Assembly (NCBI GenBank): GCA_963809875.1
Contig: CAWELC010000003.1
Location: forward strand, 102,191-166,190
From: JAFGAS01 sp963809875
GTDB taxonomy: Bacteria; Desulfobacterota; Zymogenia; Zymogenales; Zymogenaceae
Direction of reading: 5' to 3'
DNA: 64,000 nt
The notes under the pieces were generated by a model, which saw only the letters and a list, made by a program, of their open reading frames with translations, was not told the DNA's origin and did no database searches. Shown piece after piece: positions 43,968 to 52,030 of the stretch. The position numbers and the translations under genes were made by a program. Within the stretch, counting starts at the first letter, position 1. Each line of letters opens with the position of its first letter.

Positions 43968-45596
43968 CTAATTCCAATCCGTCCGCCTGATAACCGTGTC
44001 CTTCTTGAAGCGGAGGTCGTCCTTACCGGGGTAGTCGATGTTGTAGTGGAGCCCGCGGCTCTCTTTTCTCTGCTGGGCACACCTGATGATCAGGTCAGCC
44101 ATGAGGGCGATATTCCTGAGCTCGATGAGATTACCGGTAATGGTGAAGTTCCAGTAGTACTCGTTGATCTCGGCAAAGAGTGTCCTTGAGCGCCGCGCGG
44201 CGCGGTCCAAACGCTTGTTTGATCGCACGATACCCACGTAGTTCCACATGAAGCGGCGTACCTCGTCCCAATTCTGGGTAATAACGACTTCCTCGTCGCT
44301 GTCTCGGGCGCCCTTAGGGTCCCAGGGGGGGACGGCGGGGAGCTTCGTACCCGTCTGTTTAATCTGGGCAAGCTCTTGTGTGGCGGCGTTTGAGGCGCGG
44401 TGCGCGTAGACCACCGCCTCCAGCAGCGAATTGGACGCGAGCCGATTTGCGCCGTGAAGCCCCGAGCAGGAGACTTCTCCTCCTGCGTAGAGGCCCGGAA
44501 CCGAGGTGCGGCCATCCAAGTCGACGACGACGCCGCCGCACATGTAATGTGCCGCGGGCACGACCGGGATAGGTTGTGTGGTTATATCGATCCCGAAGCG
44601 CTTGCAGTTTTCATAAATATTTGGGAAGCGGTCTCGAATAAAAGAAGGGTCCTTGTGCGTGATGTCCAGGAATACGCAATCGTCCCCGCTCTTTTTGAGC
44701 TCCATGTCGATTGAGCGGGCAACGATATCGCGGGGGGCGAGGTCCTTCTTGTCGCTGTATCGTCCCATGAACGCCTCGCCGTTTGAAAGCCTCAGGATGC
44801 CACCCTCTCCTCTGACGGCTTCCGAGATGAGAAACGACTTTGCCGCCGGATGGTAGAGACAGGTTGGGTGAAACTGGACAAACTCCAGGTCTGCGATATC
44901 GGCCCCCACGCGGTATGCCATCGCTATCCCGTCGCCGGTGGCGATATCAGGGTTGGAGGTATAAAGGTAGACCTTTCCTGCTCCACCCGTGGCCAGAAAG
45001 GTGACCTTTCCGAGAAACGTCTTGATGACATTCTGGATCCGGTCGAGCGCGTAGACCCCCCAGACCCTGGTGGGGATGATCGGTTTCTCTTTGATGGTAC
45101 GATCGGTTATCAGGTTTACCGCAATGTGGTTCTCATAAATATCGATATTTTCCGTCTGCCGAACCCGCTCAATGAGCGCCCGCTCGATCTCGGCACCGGT
45201 GAGATCCTTTGCGTGTATTATGCGACGCCTTGTATGTCCACCTTCCATGCCGAGGTCATAGGAGAGGGCGCCGCCGTCCTCCTTCATCGAGAAGTGCGCG
45301 CCCAGCTCGGAGAGCTGTCGGATCATTTCCGGCCCGGTCGTCACAACCATACGCACCACGTCCTCGTGGCAAAGGTCTGCTCCGCACTCCAGGGTATCGG
45401 CGACATGCAGGTCATACGAATCGATCTCGCTCATTACCGAGGCGATTCCTCCCTGAGCGTAATTCGTGTTGGATTCCTTGTCTTCTTTCTTCGTGATGAT
45501 CGCAACGCTTCCCGTCCGGGATGCCTTAAGGGCAAATGAGAGGCCGGCGATACCGCTGCCGAGAACGAGATAATCGTACGGGAAGGTGTTATCCAT
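43968..45596 (-). CDS. nadB: L-aspartate oxidase
   Basis: 542 residues. Oxidises L-aspartate to iminoaspartate, first step of de novo NAD synthesis; fumarate can be the acceptor without oxygen. FAD-binding VLGSGIAGLSFALKA, the flavinylation-free succinate-dehydrogenase-like core (ESNTNYAQGGIASV, GGHTRRRIIH, EFVQFHPTCLY, RGEGGILRLSNGEAFM), and AAHYMCGGVVVDLDGRTSVP. ATG 45596 (MDNTFPYDYLVLGSG) is used; a longer in-frame start adds residues with no FAD function. nadA and nadC are not in the window. Confidence 0.95.
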   Translation of the reverse strand: MDNTFPYDYLVLGSGIAGLSFALKASRTGSVAIITKKEDKESNTNYAQGGIASVMSEIDSYDLHVADTLECGADLCHEDVVRMVVTTGPEMIRQLSELGAHFSMKEDGGALSYDLGMEGGHTRRRIIHAKDLTGAEIERALIERVRQTENIDIYENHIAVNLITDRTIKEKPIIPTRVWGVYALDRIQNVIKTFLGKVTFLATGGAGKVYLYTSNPDIATGDGIAMAYRVGADIADLEFVQFHPTCLYHPAAKSFLISEAVRGEGGILRLSNGEAFMGRYSDKKDLAPRDIVARSIDMELKKSGDDCVFLDITHKDPSFIRDRFPNIYENCKRFGIDITTQPIPVVPAAHYMCGGVVVDLDGRTSVPGLYAGGEVSCSGLHGANRLASNSLLEAVVYAHRASNAATQELAQIKQTGTKLPAVPPWDPKGARDSDEEVVITQNWDEVRRFMWNYVGIVRSNKRLDRAARRSRTLFAEINEYYWNFTITGNLIELRNIALMADLIIRCAQQRKESRGLHYNIDYPGKDDLRFKKDTVIRRTDWN

Positions 45597-45632
45597 TGAC
45601 TGACCCAAAAAAGTGTTTTTAATATTTCTATT

Positions 45633-45659
45633 ATTATGATATATACACCATTGAGTCAA
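45633..45659 (-). promoter_or_regulatory. Possible nadB promoter
   Basis: Minus strand TTGACT (45659-45654) with CATAAT (45638-45633, spacer 15) or TAATAA (45636-45631, spacer 17). Confidence 0.4.
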
Positions 45660-45666
45660 GCCGCAA

Positions 45667-45695
45667 TTGACATAAAGAGCATTTTGCGGTATTCT
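45667..45695 (+). promoter_or_regulatory. Promoter upstream of the transglycosylase gene (long leader)
   Basis: TTGACA (45667-45672), 17-base spacer, TATTCT (45690-45695). It starts a leader of about 225 bases before the transglycosylase ATG. The leader has hairpins CCCC/GGGG near 45779-45793 and GGTCG/CGACC near 45802-45817. A second, weaker promoter TTGATA-N17-TACATA lies at 45855-45883. No other gene is seen in 45597-45927. Confidence 0.5.
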
Positions 45696-45927
45696 GCCGA
45701 TCGAAACGGACCAGAGAAGGAGTTCCCGTCACAGGCTGCCCCGTTCGGTCATCAAAGATACGGTCGCGTATGAACACCCCAGGGTCCGGGGATTTTCGCA
45801 GGTCGGTTACTCGACCCGATTTAAGAAGCGGTACCTAATAAAAATGCTTGTTTTTTGATATTTCTTATACTAAACTGTACATAATATTAGGGCATTTTAT
45901 ATTAACTTATATAGCCTTTATAAGAAA

Positions 45928-46536
45928 ATGAAAACGCGTGTGTGGTGGAGTCTCTGCCCCCTCGTCATGATTCTCCTCTGGTCGGTCGACGTTTCGTATG
46001 CCGATTACTACCGAAAGTACGAGCCCGACGGCACGGTCATATTCACCAATATCCCGACCACGGGCGGGTATACGATGATCTTCGACGAGTACGAGGAAGA
46101 CTACGTAACCTATGAGGACTACTATTACACAACTAACGCCTACGATGAAATTGTCAATAATGCCGCCGTTATTTATGGAGTCGATCCCTCGCTGATAAAG
46201 GCGGTCATCAAAACCGAGTCAAATTTTGACCGCTACGCGGTGTCGAACAAAGGCGCCAGCGGTCTCATGCAGCTTATTCCGGAGACCGCATCCCGTTTCG
46301 GAGTGACGGACGTCTTTGACCCGAAGGCCAATATATACGGCGGCACCCAGTATCTGAGCTGGCTCATGACCTATTTCAAAGGCGACATTAAGCTGGTGCT
46401 GGCTGCCTACAACGCCGGTGAACACGCGGTCGAGAAATACAACAACCAAATCCCTCCCTATAAGGAAACAATTAATTACGTAAAGAAAGTTTTTAAATTT
46501 CTCGACTATTACAAAAGCAGGCCGTTGAGCCTCTAG
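45928..46536 (+). CDS. Secreted lytic transglycosylase (SLT domain)
   Basis: 202 residues. Signal peptide (VWWSLCPLVMILLWSVDVSYA), short DUF4124-like segment (YYRKYEPDGTVIFTNIP), an acidic Tyr-rich spacer, then the SLT/goose-lysozyme-like domain with catalytic Glu in VIKTESNFDRYAVSNKGASG, GLMQLIPETA and the LAAYNAGEHAVEKYN segment. It cleaves peptidoglycan between MurNAc and GlcNAc in the periplasm. The next gene (TPR-AIM24) begins 12 bases after its stop. Confidence 0.92.
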   Translation: MKTRVWWSLCPLVMILLWSVDVSYADYYRKYEPDGTVIFTNIPTTGGYTMIFDEYEEDYVTYEDYYYTTNAYDEIVNNAAVIYGVDPSLIKAVIKTESNFDRYAVSNKGASGLMQLIPETASRFGVTDVFDPKANIYGGTQYLSWLMTYFKGDIKLVLAAYNAGEHAVEKYNNQIPPYKETINYVKKVFKFLDYYKSRPLSL

Positions 46537-46548
46537 CAAGACGATTCC

Positions 46549-47913
46549 GTGACAACACCACAAGAAAGATTTATCCGCGAGGAAGAGTTCCTTAGGCTCT
46601 TCAAGAAGGCGCGAAAGGAGCTTGACGAAGGTAACATCAAGAAGGCTGTGGAGCATCTCGAAAACGCCTATGCGCTCTCTCCGGACAGTGAGGGAGTCGA
46701 GAACCTCCTGGGCATTCTATTTTTTCGTCTCGAAGACTATCGTAAAGCGGAAGACATATACCTCAAGCTGACCAGGAAGAACCCGGAGGTCTTTACGCTT
46801 CGGACGAACCTCGGCCTGATCTATTTTAAGGAGAAACGGTATTTCGATGCGATCAGGGAGCTGGATAAGGCGGTCAGGCTTAAGCCCGACTACGCCCGAG
46901 CCCACAACTACCTCGGCCTGGTATACGTTGAGCTCGGCAAGTACAGGCCGGCCAGAGAGGAGTTTCTGAGGGCCGGCTCTCGCGTTATGGCCAAGAAGAT
47001 GGAAAACATCATCGCCGGCTCAATGAGTCCTGATACCATCCAGAAGAGCTACCGGGGCAAGGAAGACAGAAGCCCGAACCGGCAGGAAACACCTGTTGGT
47101 CAGTTCATCCTGGACCCAGAGCTCAGAAGAATACTCGACGATTTCGAGGGAGGGGAGACGGTTCGAACACCCGCGAGGGAAGCCAAGAGCAACGTCGAGC
47201 ATATAAAGCTGGACGTAGGAAAGGAAGGCCTCATGGAGGCCAGCCCTATCAAGAAGCCGATATTCACGGTGCCCAAGGAAAAGCTGGCGGTTAAACAGGA
47301 ACCCTATTCCACCTTCAAGCTCGGATTGACGCAAAAGGACACCGGCTTTGACGCGCACAATCTCCTCAACGTCTATTTCACGGGCGGAACCTATAGCAGG
47401 GTAGGGGGGCTCATCGCCGCTGAGGGCAAACACGAGTTTTCCCCCGCCCGGCGCCGACATAAAGGAAAGTTCGTGGATCAGCAGCTCGGAGGAAACAGCG
47501 ACCCCGTTATGAAGATCACCGGTGAAGGAACGCTCCTGCTTTCCTCGGGTGAAAAGCGCATACTGATCTTAAAACTTATGCCGAACGAAACCCTCTACGT
47601 AAAAGAGGATGCACTTTTTTCGTTCCAGTCGACCATATCGTGGGAAAACGGCAAAATAAATATCGGGCCGAAAGAAAGTATCGATCTGGTACAGCTCTCC
47701 GGGCAGGGTGGAGTGGCGCTGGTATCTGAAAAGACGCCCGTGATTCACGAAATCTCGGAGGGGAAACCACGTAAGGTCAAGAAGGACGCGGTTGTCGGAT
47801 GGCATGGCAGGCTCACCCCCAGGATCGTGGCCGAGACACGGGATGGAGAGGGAAAAACGGGCGACCGCTATTTTATCGAATTTCTCGGAAAAGGGAAGGT
47901 TATCGTTGAATAG
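46549..47913 (+). CDS. TPR protein with C-terminal AIM24-like domain
   Basis: 454 residues. Residues ~10-150 are four TPR units (AVEHLENAYALSPDSEGV, KAEDIYLKLTRKNP, DAIRELDKAVRLKPDYARA and others). A linker of ~110 residues follows, then a beta-rich AIM24/TRAP-like domain (~270-454; MKITGEGTLLLSSGEKRILI, NETLYVKEDALFSFQSTISWE, GEGKTGDRYFIEFLGKGKVI). There is no signal peptide. GTG start; between a transglycosylase and pgsA, suggesting an envelope-related scaffold, but the function is unknown. Confidence 0.8.
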   Translation: MTTPQERFIREEEFLRLFKKARKELDEGNIKKAVEHLENAYALSPDSEGVENLLGILFFRLEDYRKAEDIYLKLTRKNPEVFTLRTNLGLIYFKEKRYFDAIRELDKAVRLKPDYARAHNYLGLVYVELGKYRPAREEFLRAGSRVMAKKMENIIAGSMSPDTIQKSYRGKEDRSPNRQETPVGQFILDPELRRILDDFEGGETVRTPAREAKSNVEHIKLDVGKEGLMEASPIKKPIFTVPKEKLAVKQEPYSTFKLGLTQKDTGFDAHNLLNVYFTGGTYSRVGGLIAAEGKHEFSPARRRHKGKFVDQQLGGNSDPVMKITGEGTLLLSSGEKRILILKLMPNETLYVKEDALFSFQSTISWENGKINIGPKESIDLVQLSGQGGVALVSEKTPVIHEISEGKPRKVKKDAVVGWHGRLTPRIVAETRDGEGKTGDRYFIEFLGKGKVIVE

Positions 47914-48502
47914 AATACTCAACCGGGGGTCAAACCTGAATCTCCCCAATATTCTGACCATGTTTCGGTTTGTCGTAATACCGATTCTGGTGATAATGGT
48001 AAGCTCAACCAGAGTAGTCATTAGTCTTATCGCCGCCGTCCTCTTCCTCGTGGCGTCCCTTACGGACATTGTGGACGGGTACATCGCCAGAAAATACAAT
48101 ATCGTAACCAACATGGGCAAAATTCTCGATCCCCTGGCCGATAAATTGATGGTGCTGATTGTGCTGATAATGCTCATCCCGATGGGAAGGGTTCCGGCGT
48201 GGATTGTGGCGCTCATCGTATTTCGTGAAACGGCCGTGACAAGCCTCCGTGCGGTCGCGGCGGCCGACGGAATCGTAATCTCTGCCAGTCCCCTCGGAAA
48301 GTTCAAGAATATGTTCCAGGTGATATTTACGCTCTTTTTGATTATGTATCACCGGTTTACCATCCCGATTACACCTAAGTTTTCCTTTGTTCTCGATTTC
48401 TATACGTCGGGGATGATACTCATGTGGATTGCGCTCTTCCTTACCCTCTGGTCGGGAGTTGACTACTTTGTCAGATTCTACATGAAGAGCACATCCGCAT
48501 AA
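47906..48502 (+). CDS. pgsA: CDP-diacylglycerol-glycerol-3-phosphate 3-phosphatidyltransferase
   Basis: 198 residues, polytopic inner-membrane protein of the CDP-alcohol phosphotransferase family; makes phosphatidylglycerol phosphate. The motif D-x2-D-G-x2-A-R-x8-G-x3-D-x3-D is present in TDIVDGYIARKYNIVTNMGK ILDPLADK. NLPNILTMFRFVVIPIL is the usual N-terminus. TTG 47906 is chosen with AAGG about 6 bases upstream, overlapping the previous stop by eight bases; longer frames extend into the AIM24 gene and are unlikely. Confidence 0.94.
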   Translation: MNRILNRGSNLNLPNILTMFRFVVIPILVIMVSSTRVVISLIAAVLFLVASLTDIVDGYIARKYNIVTNMGKILDPLADKLMVLIVLIMLIPMGRVPAWIVALIVFRETAVTSLRAVAAADGIVISASPLGKFKNMFQVIFTLFLIMYHRFTIPITPKFSFVLDFYTSGMILMWIALFLTLWSGVDYFVRFYMKSTSA

Positions 48503-48578
48503 ACAGATCTTTCTCTTGCTGCCCGTCTGCGAGATAATTTTGGGAACTTCCGGCGCTATTATGTATCTAAAAAAAAGG

Positions 48579-48608
48579 TTGACAAAGGGCGCCTGGGGTT
48601 GGTATTAT
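48579..48608 (+). promoter_or_regulatory. Promoter for a small-RNA candidate
   Basis: TTGACA (48579-48584), 18-base spacer, TATTAT (48603-48608), not placed upstream of any recognisable start codon. Confidence 0.65.
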
Positions 48609-48614
48609 TCGAAC

Positions 48615-48712
48615 AATAAAGGCCGGGCCCGGTAATCGACCGGGTTGCCCGGATGATTTCTTACCGGATTCCCGGATATTACCCCCCCAACAACGTTTCG
48701 AGGGGGTTTTTT
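48615..48712 (+). ncRNA. Candidate small RNA (~100 bases) with own promoter and terminator
   Basis: The transcript predicted from the promoter at 48579 is ~100 bases. It folds into a long hairpin CCGGGC-CCGGT / ACCGG-(GTT)-GCCCGG (48623-48652) and ends with an intrinsic terminator CCCCC / GGGGG (48684-48688 with 48702-48706) plus T6. No open frame with a ribosome site lies inside. I do not recognise it as a known RNA family. Confidence 0.45.
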
Positions 48713-48776
48713 CTTGTGCGGGGCGCTCTTAAGCGAAGAAAAGTGAAATAAAATATGGCTAAAAGTTATTACTTGC

Positions 48777-48804
48777 TTGATTTTTCAAAAAAGTGTGTTA
48801 TATT
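48777..48804 (+). promoter_or_regulatory. Second promoter before the structured region
   Basis: TTGATT (48777-48782), 16-base spacer, TATATT (48799-48804). The transcript begins near 48811 and enters the hairpin GTATACG (48824-48830) / CGTATAC (48840-48846). Confidence 0.5.
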
Positions 48805-48884
48805 TTCGAATAACGGTTAGAAGGTATACGCAAAATCGACGTATACGCTACCTCAGGACGAACTCTAGATAAGAGGTAAATGGC

Positions 48885-49463
48885 ATGCAAATCAGTCACA
48901 CTCTCAGCGAGGAAGTCGAACCTCCGTCCGCAGATAGCCCGAAAGCGGACGCGAAGGGCTATCATGCGTCAAAGTCCCCTCTTTTCCATGACTCCGTTCA
49001 TGGATGGAATTCTATTCTCAAAACCCACCATTTAAGAAAGAATCGGTTAAAAGGAAACAATTCGTTATCTTTTTTCTTCGCGCCTCACTTTTCGAAGGCG
49101 GGCGAGACAGACGGACAGTTCGGTGATCGTTTCGGTCCGTTTGATGAAGATGACGATCGCCCTCCCTCGGCGTCGACGTCGAGCCGATCTGATCCCGGGA
49201 TGTTCGATCTCTCCAAAGGCCGCACACCGACCCTCGGAGACTATCGATGTCCACCTTCTTCCACGAACAACCGATGCTTCGTAGACAGCGCGGGTTTGCG
49301 CCTGTGGGTCGATTTTGCCCAAACCGCCGAAAGGTCGGTGCCGTTCACCCATAAGACGCGCTTCCTGGGCCTTTTCTCCGGAGCGGTCTCTTATCTTTCG
49401 TGGTTTCGCTCGGTTCCTATCGGTCATCTTGCCCCACCCGGTATCTCTCCGTGGGACCGTTGA
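48885..49463 (+). CDS. Weakly supported hypothetical ORF (192 residues)
   Basis: An open frame from ATG 48885, with AGAGG 8 bases upstream and a promoter at 48777. The predicted product is hydrophilic, Ser/Pro/Asp-rich and matches no family I recognise; frames on the other strand (49065-49730) are also open, so GC-driven openness is likely. It overlaps the putative pseudoknot. A short out-of-phase ORF from ATG 48880 encodes ~50 basic residues. It may be non-coding leader for the ATP-grasp cassette; no function is claimed. Confidence 0.25.
   Translation: MQISHTLSEEVEPPSADSPKADAKGYHASKSPLFHDSVHGWNSILKTHHLRKNRLKGNNSLSFFFAPHFSKAGETDGQFGDRFGPFDEDDDRPPSASTSSRSDPGMFDLSKGRTPTLGDYRCPPSSTNNRCFVDSAGLRLWVDFAQTAERSVPFTHKTRFLGLFSGAVSYLSWFRSVPIGHLAPPGISPWDR
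48909..48963 (+). ncRNA. Possible H-type pseudoknot RNA element
   Basis: Interleaved perfect stems: S1 CGTCCGC (48925-48931) with GCGGACG (48945-48951); S2 GATAGCCC (48933-48940) with GGGCTATC (48956-48963); connecting loops of 1, 4 and 4 bases. A hairpin GAGG / CCTC (48909-48924) precedes. This arrangement fits an H-type pseudoknot; the alternative is two mutually exclusive hairpins. No known riboswitch consensus was recognised. Confidence 0.35.
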
Positions 49464-49538
49464 CGATTGGACAATAGGGAACGCCGGTGTCACCCGGCGG
49501 CTTTGAGCGAATATAACCTGAAAGAGAAGGACCATACC

Positions 49539-50549
49539 ATGAAAATAGGCATCACCTACGACCTGAGACAATATTACCTTTCTCAGGGGATGGGAGAAGA
49601 AGAAACCGCTGAATTTGACAGCCCGATAACGATTGAGAGTATCGACTCGGCCCTCAAAGAGCTGGGGCATACTACCGATCGAATCGGTAATATCAAGAAC
49701 CTGACGTCTCGCCTTTCCTCCGGTGATCACTGGGATCTTGTCTTTAATATCGCCGAAGGAATCAGGGGTTTTGGGCGCGAAGCACAGGTCCCTGCGCTTC
49801 TGGAAGCCTACGATATCCCCTATACCTTTTCCGATCCGCTGGTGCTCTCACTCACGCTGCACAAGGGGATGACGAAACACGTTATTCGGGACCTTGGAAT
49901 TCCGACGGCCGACTTCGCACTCGTGGAGACGGAACAGGACATTTCCAGGATCGATCTTCCCTTTCCCCTCCTGGCCAAACCGGTTGCCGAGGGGTCCGGA
50001 AAGGGTATCGATGCCTTCTCGAAGATCACCGGACCCGAGGAACTGGGACGCGTCTGCCAGCGACTCCTGGAGATGTATCAGCAACCGGTCTTGGTTGAGC
50101 GATTCCTGCCGGGAAGGGAGTTCACAGTCGGGATTCTCGGAACCGGAGATGACGCGAGATCGATCGGGGTCATCGAGGTTATGCTCAACGACCGTGCGGA
50201 GCCGGACGTCTACTCGTACCACAATAAAGAAAAATACGAAAATCTCGTTCACTACACCCTCGTCGACGACGACGCGGCCAAGGCGGCGGAGCGGGTGGCT
50301 GTGGCTTCCTGGGTTGGCCTGGGCTGCCGTGACGCCGGCAGGCTTGACATCAGGTGCGATGATCAGGGAATCCCGAATTTCATCGAGGTCAATCCCCTCG
50401 CAGGGATTAATCCTGACAGATCCGATCTATGCATAATTGCCGGTCTCGTCGGCATCGGTTATCTGGAGCTGATTGACTATATAGTATCCTCGGCGATGAG
50501 CCGGGCTCTTCCTCAACAGCAGTACCGGAAGGGGGCCCTCCATGGATAG
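49539..50549 (+). CDS. ATP-grasp enzyme 1, D-Ala-D-Ala-ligase type
   Basis: 336 residues. N-terminal domain like D-alanine ligases (MKIGITYDLRQYYLSQGM), LVFNIAEGIRGFGREAQVPALLEAYDIPY, ATP-grasp core (LLAKPVAEGSGKGI, VLVERFLPGREFTVGILG) and metal-binding FIEVNPLAGINPDRSDL. D-Ala-D-Ala ligase normally ends with NTxPGxTxxS; here the equivalent is NPLAGINPDRSD, so the acceptor site differs and a dedicated dipeptide or amino-acid ligase is more likely than cell-wall Ddl. ATG 49539 has AAGGA upstream. The next gene starts eight bases before its stop. Confidence 0.82.
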   Translation: MKIGITYDLRQYYLSQGMGEEETAEFDSPITIESIDSALKELGHTTDRIGNIKNLTSRLSSGDHWDLVFNIAEGIRGFGREAQVPALLEAYDIPYTFSDPLVLSLTLHKGMTKHVIRDLGIPTADFALVETEQDISRIDLPFPLLAKPVAEGSGKGIDAFSKITGPEELGRVCQRLLEMYQQPVLVERFLPGREFTVGILGTGDDARSIGVIEVMLNDRAEPDVYSYHNKEKYENLVHYTLVDDDAAKAAERVAVASWVGLGCRDAGRLDIRCDDQGIPNFIEVNPLAGINPDRSDLCIIAGLVGIGYLELIDYIVSSAMSRALPQQQYRKGALHG

Positions 50550-51570
50550 AAAAGTAATCGGTATCGCCCACAACGTACCTGTAAACCTCGGAGAGGAATT
50601 CTGCGAGGCGTCGCTGGATGTCCTAACGCAGGTGGAATCCCTTGAGAGTTCCCTCGTCGAGCTGGGTCACGTGCCGGTCCGCATCCCCTTTACGCGGGAC
50701 GTAAGGTCGTTCCTCGGGGCTATAGAGGAAAACCATGTTGAAATGGTCTTCAACCTCTGTGAGACCGTTGACGAAAACCCGCAGTTTGGCTGGCATCCGG
50801 CGGCACTGCTGGAGCTTATCGGTATCCCGTTTTCGGGATCACCTTCGTCGGCCCTCATGATTACCACCGACAAGCTTCTGACCAAGCAGCTCCTGAAAAC
50901 GAGCGGAATAAAGACGCCGAACTGGCGGGTATTTGACGGGATGAACAAGTACTACCGGAACGGGATTCACTATCCGGCCCTGGTAAAGCCTCGATTTGAG
51001 GACGCCAGCATCGGCATCGATCAGGAGTCCATCTTCCCGGACGGCAAGTCCCTTACAAAGAAGCTCGGAGAATTCTCCGCCCGATTCGGAAGCCTTGTGA
51101 TAGAGGAATACATAGAAGGCAGAGAGTTCAACATCTCCGTTTTCGGATATCCGGAACCGATAGTGCTTCCACCGGCCGAGATCGAGTTCGTCAATTTTCC
51201 CGATACGACCTACCGTATCGTGGGTTACCGCGCCAAATGGGATAAGGATTCGTTCGAATATCATAATACCCCGCGGTCGTTCCCAACCAATCTGCCGGAG
51301 TTCTTGCTCAGGGGGATCGAGAAGACCGCCCTGGAGTGTGCCCGGGCCTTCATGTTGAGAGACTACGCGAGGGTGGATATGCGCATAGACGGTGAGGGCA
51401 ACATCTTCGTCCTGGAGATTAACGCCAATCCCTGCCTCTCACCCGATGCCGGTTTCCCGGCGGCGGTAGAGTTTTCCGGCATGACTTACATCGACATGGT
51501 TCGACGATTCGTGGGGTTTATGATTGAACGGTCCGAAGGATATACTCATCAGGCCTTACGACTCGCGTGA
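50542..51570 (+). CDS. ATP-grasp enzyme 2, D-Ala-D-Ala-ligase type
   Basis: 342 residues, clearly related to but different from the preceding gene product. N-terminal IGIAHNVPVNLGEEFCEASL, then VEMVFNLCETVDENPQFGWH, LLELIGIPFSGSPSSALMITTDKLLTK, and ATP-grasp motifs PALVKPRFEDASIGID, LVIEEYIEGREFNISVFG and VLEINANPCLSPDAGF. The NxNPxLxPDAGF end again departs from Ddl. Two ATP-grasp ligases that overlap by eight bases would form two successive peptide or amide bonds. The gene overlaps the acetyltransferase gene by 47 bases. Confidence 0.82.
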   Translation: MDRKVIGIAHNVPVNLGEEFCEASLDVLTQVESLESSLVELGHVPVRIPFTRDVRSFLGAIEENHVEMVFNLCETVDENPQFGWHPAALLELIGIPFSGSPSSALMITTDKLLTKQLLKTSGIKTPNWRVFDGMNKYYRNGIHYPALVKPRFEDASIGIDQESIFPDGKSLTKKLGEFSARFGSLVIEEYIEGREFNISVFGYPEPIVLPPAEIEFVNFPDTTYRIVGYRAKWDKDSFEYHNTPRSFPTNLPEFLLRGIEKTALECARAFMLRDYARVDMRIDGEGNIFVLEINANPCLSPDAGFPAAVEFSGMTYIDMVRRFVGFMIERSEGYTHQALRLA

Positions 51571-52015
51571 CGTAGATCGAATACACGACATCCTCGTGAG
51601 GAGTATCACCTTCACCGATGAGGAGATTGCCGTAGCCCTTGACGTCATCGAAGAAGCTCAGAGATATCCCGAGCGGGATGATTATACGATCTTTTGTGCC
51701 CAAGACGATTCCGGACAGGTGGTCGGCTATATCTGCTTCGGACCTATTCCCATGACCGATCGTCGCTATGACCTTTATTGGATCTGTGTGGATCGAGAGC
51801 TGAAAAAATCGGGGGTCGGGACGTCCCTCGTTCTGGAAATGGAGTCATACCTGAGGAAGAAGGACGCGCGTCATATCTACATCGATACCTCATCGACCGC
51901 CCCGTATGACGATGCACGGTTGTTCTATGAGAGGCGCGGGTACCGCCTGGTATCCGTGCTTCCCGATTTCTACAAGGAAGGAGACGACAAGATCATCTAC
52001 GTTAAGAGACTCTAG
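51524..52015 (+). CDS. GNAT-family N-acetyltransferase
   Basis: 163 residues, GNAT fold: IRPYDSRDVDRIHDIL, VVGYICFGPIPMTDRRYDLYWICVDRELKKSGVGTSLVLEME (acetyl-CoA binding R/Q-x2-G-x-G/A equivalent KKSGVGTSL), YIDTSSTAPYDDARLFYERRGYRLV. Translation probably starts at TTG 51524, inside the previous gene, after GGGG at 7 bases; start uncertain. Tight overlap with the two ATP-grasp genes suggests it acylates their product or substrate. Confidence 0.83.
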   Translation: MNGPKDILIRPYDSRDVDRIHDILVRSITFTDEEIAVALDVIEEAQRYPERDDYTIFCAQDDSGQVVGYICFGPIPMTDRRYDLYWICVDRELKKSGVGTSLVLEMESYLRKKDARHIYIDTSSTAPYDDARLFYERRGYRLVSVLPDFYKEGDDKIIYVKRL

Positions 52016-52030
52016 AAATAAACCGAAGGG

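Larger units (their letters stand above)
48503..49538. other. About 1 kb without a recognisable gene
   Basis: Between pgsA and the ATP-grasp cassette. It holds two promoters, a small-RNA candidate with terminator, the hairpin at 48824-48846, the putative pseudoknot and a doubtful ORF. The stretch from about 49,090 to 49,500 has open frames on both strands but no identifiable protein, and I found no tRNA, tmRNA, RNase P RNA or SRP RNA signature. Confidence 0.5.

Noticed and set aside
48840..49500. tRNA, tmRNA, RNase P RNA or SRP RNA in the unexplained kilobase
   Set aside because: A GTTCGA-like loop on the minus strand near 48,915 does not close a proper T arm, and none of the conserved cores of the other RNAs is present.
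49065..49730. 221-codon open frame on the minus strand
   Set aside because: Arg-rich composition, overlaps the ATP-grasp start and no ribosome site; looks like GC-driven openness.
48880..51570. Microviridin/graspetide-like RiPP cluster
   Set aside because: The ATP-grasp enzymes are of the D-Ala-D-Ala-ligase type rather than RimK-like, and no precursor with a conserved core motif is visible upstream.
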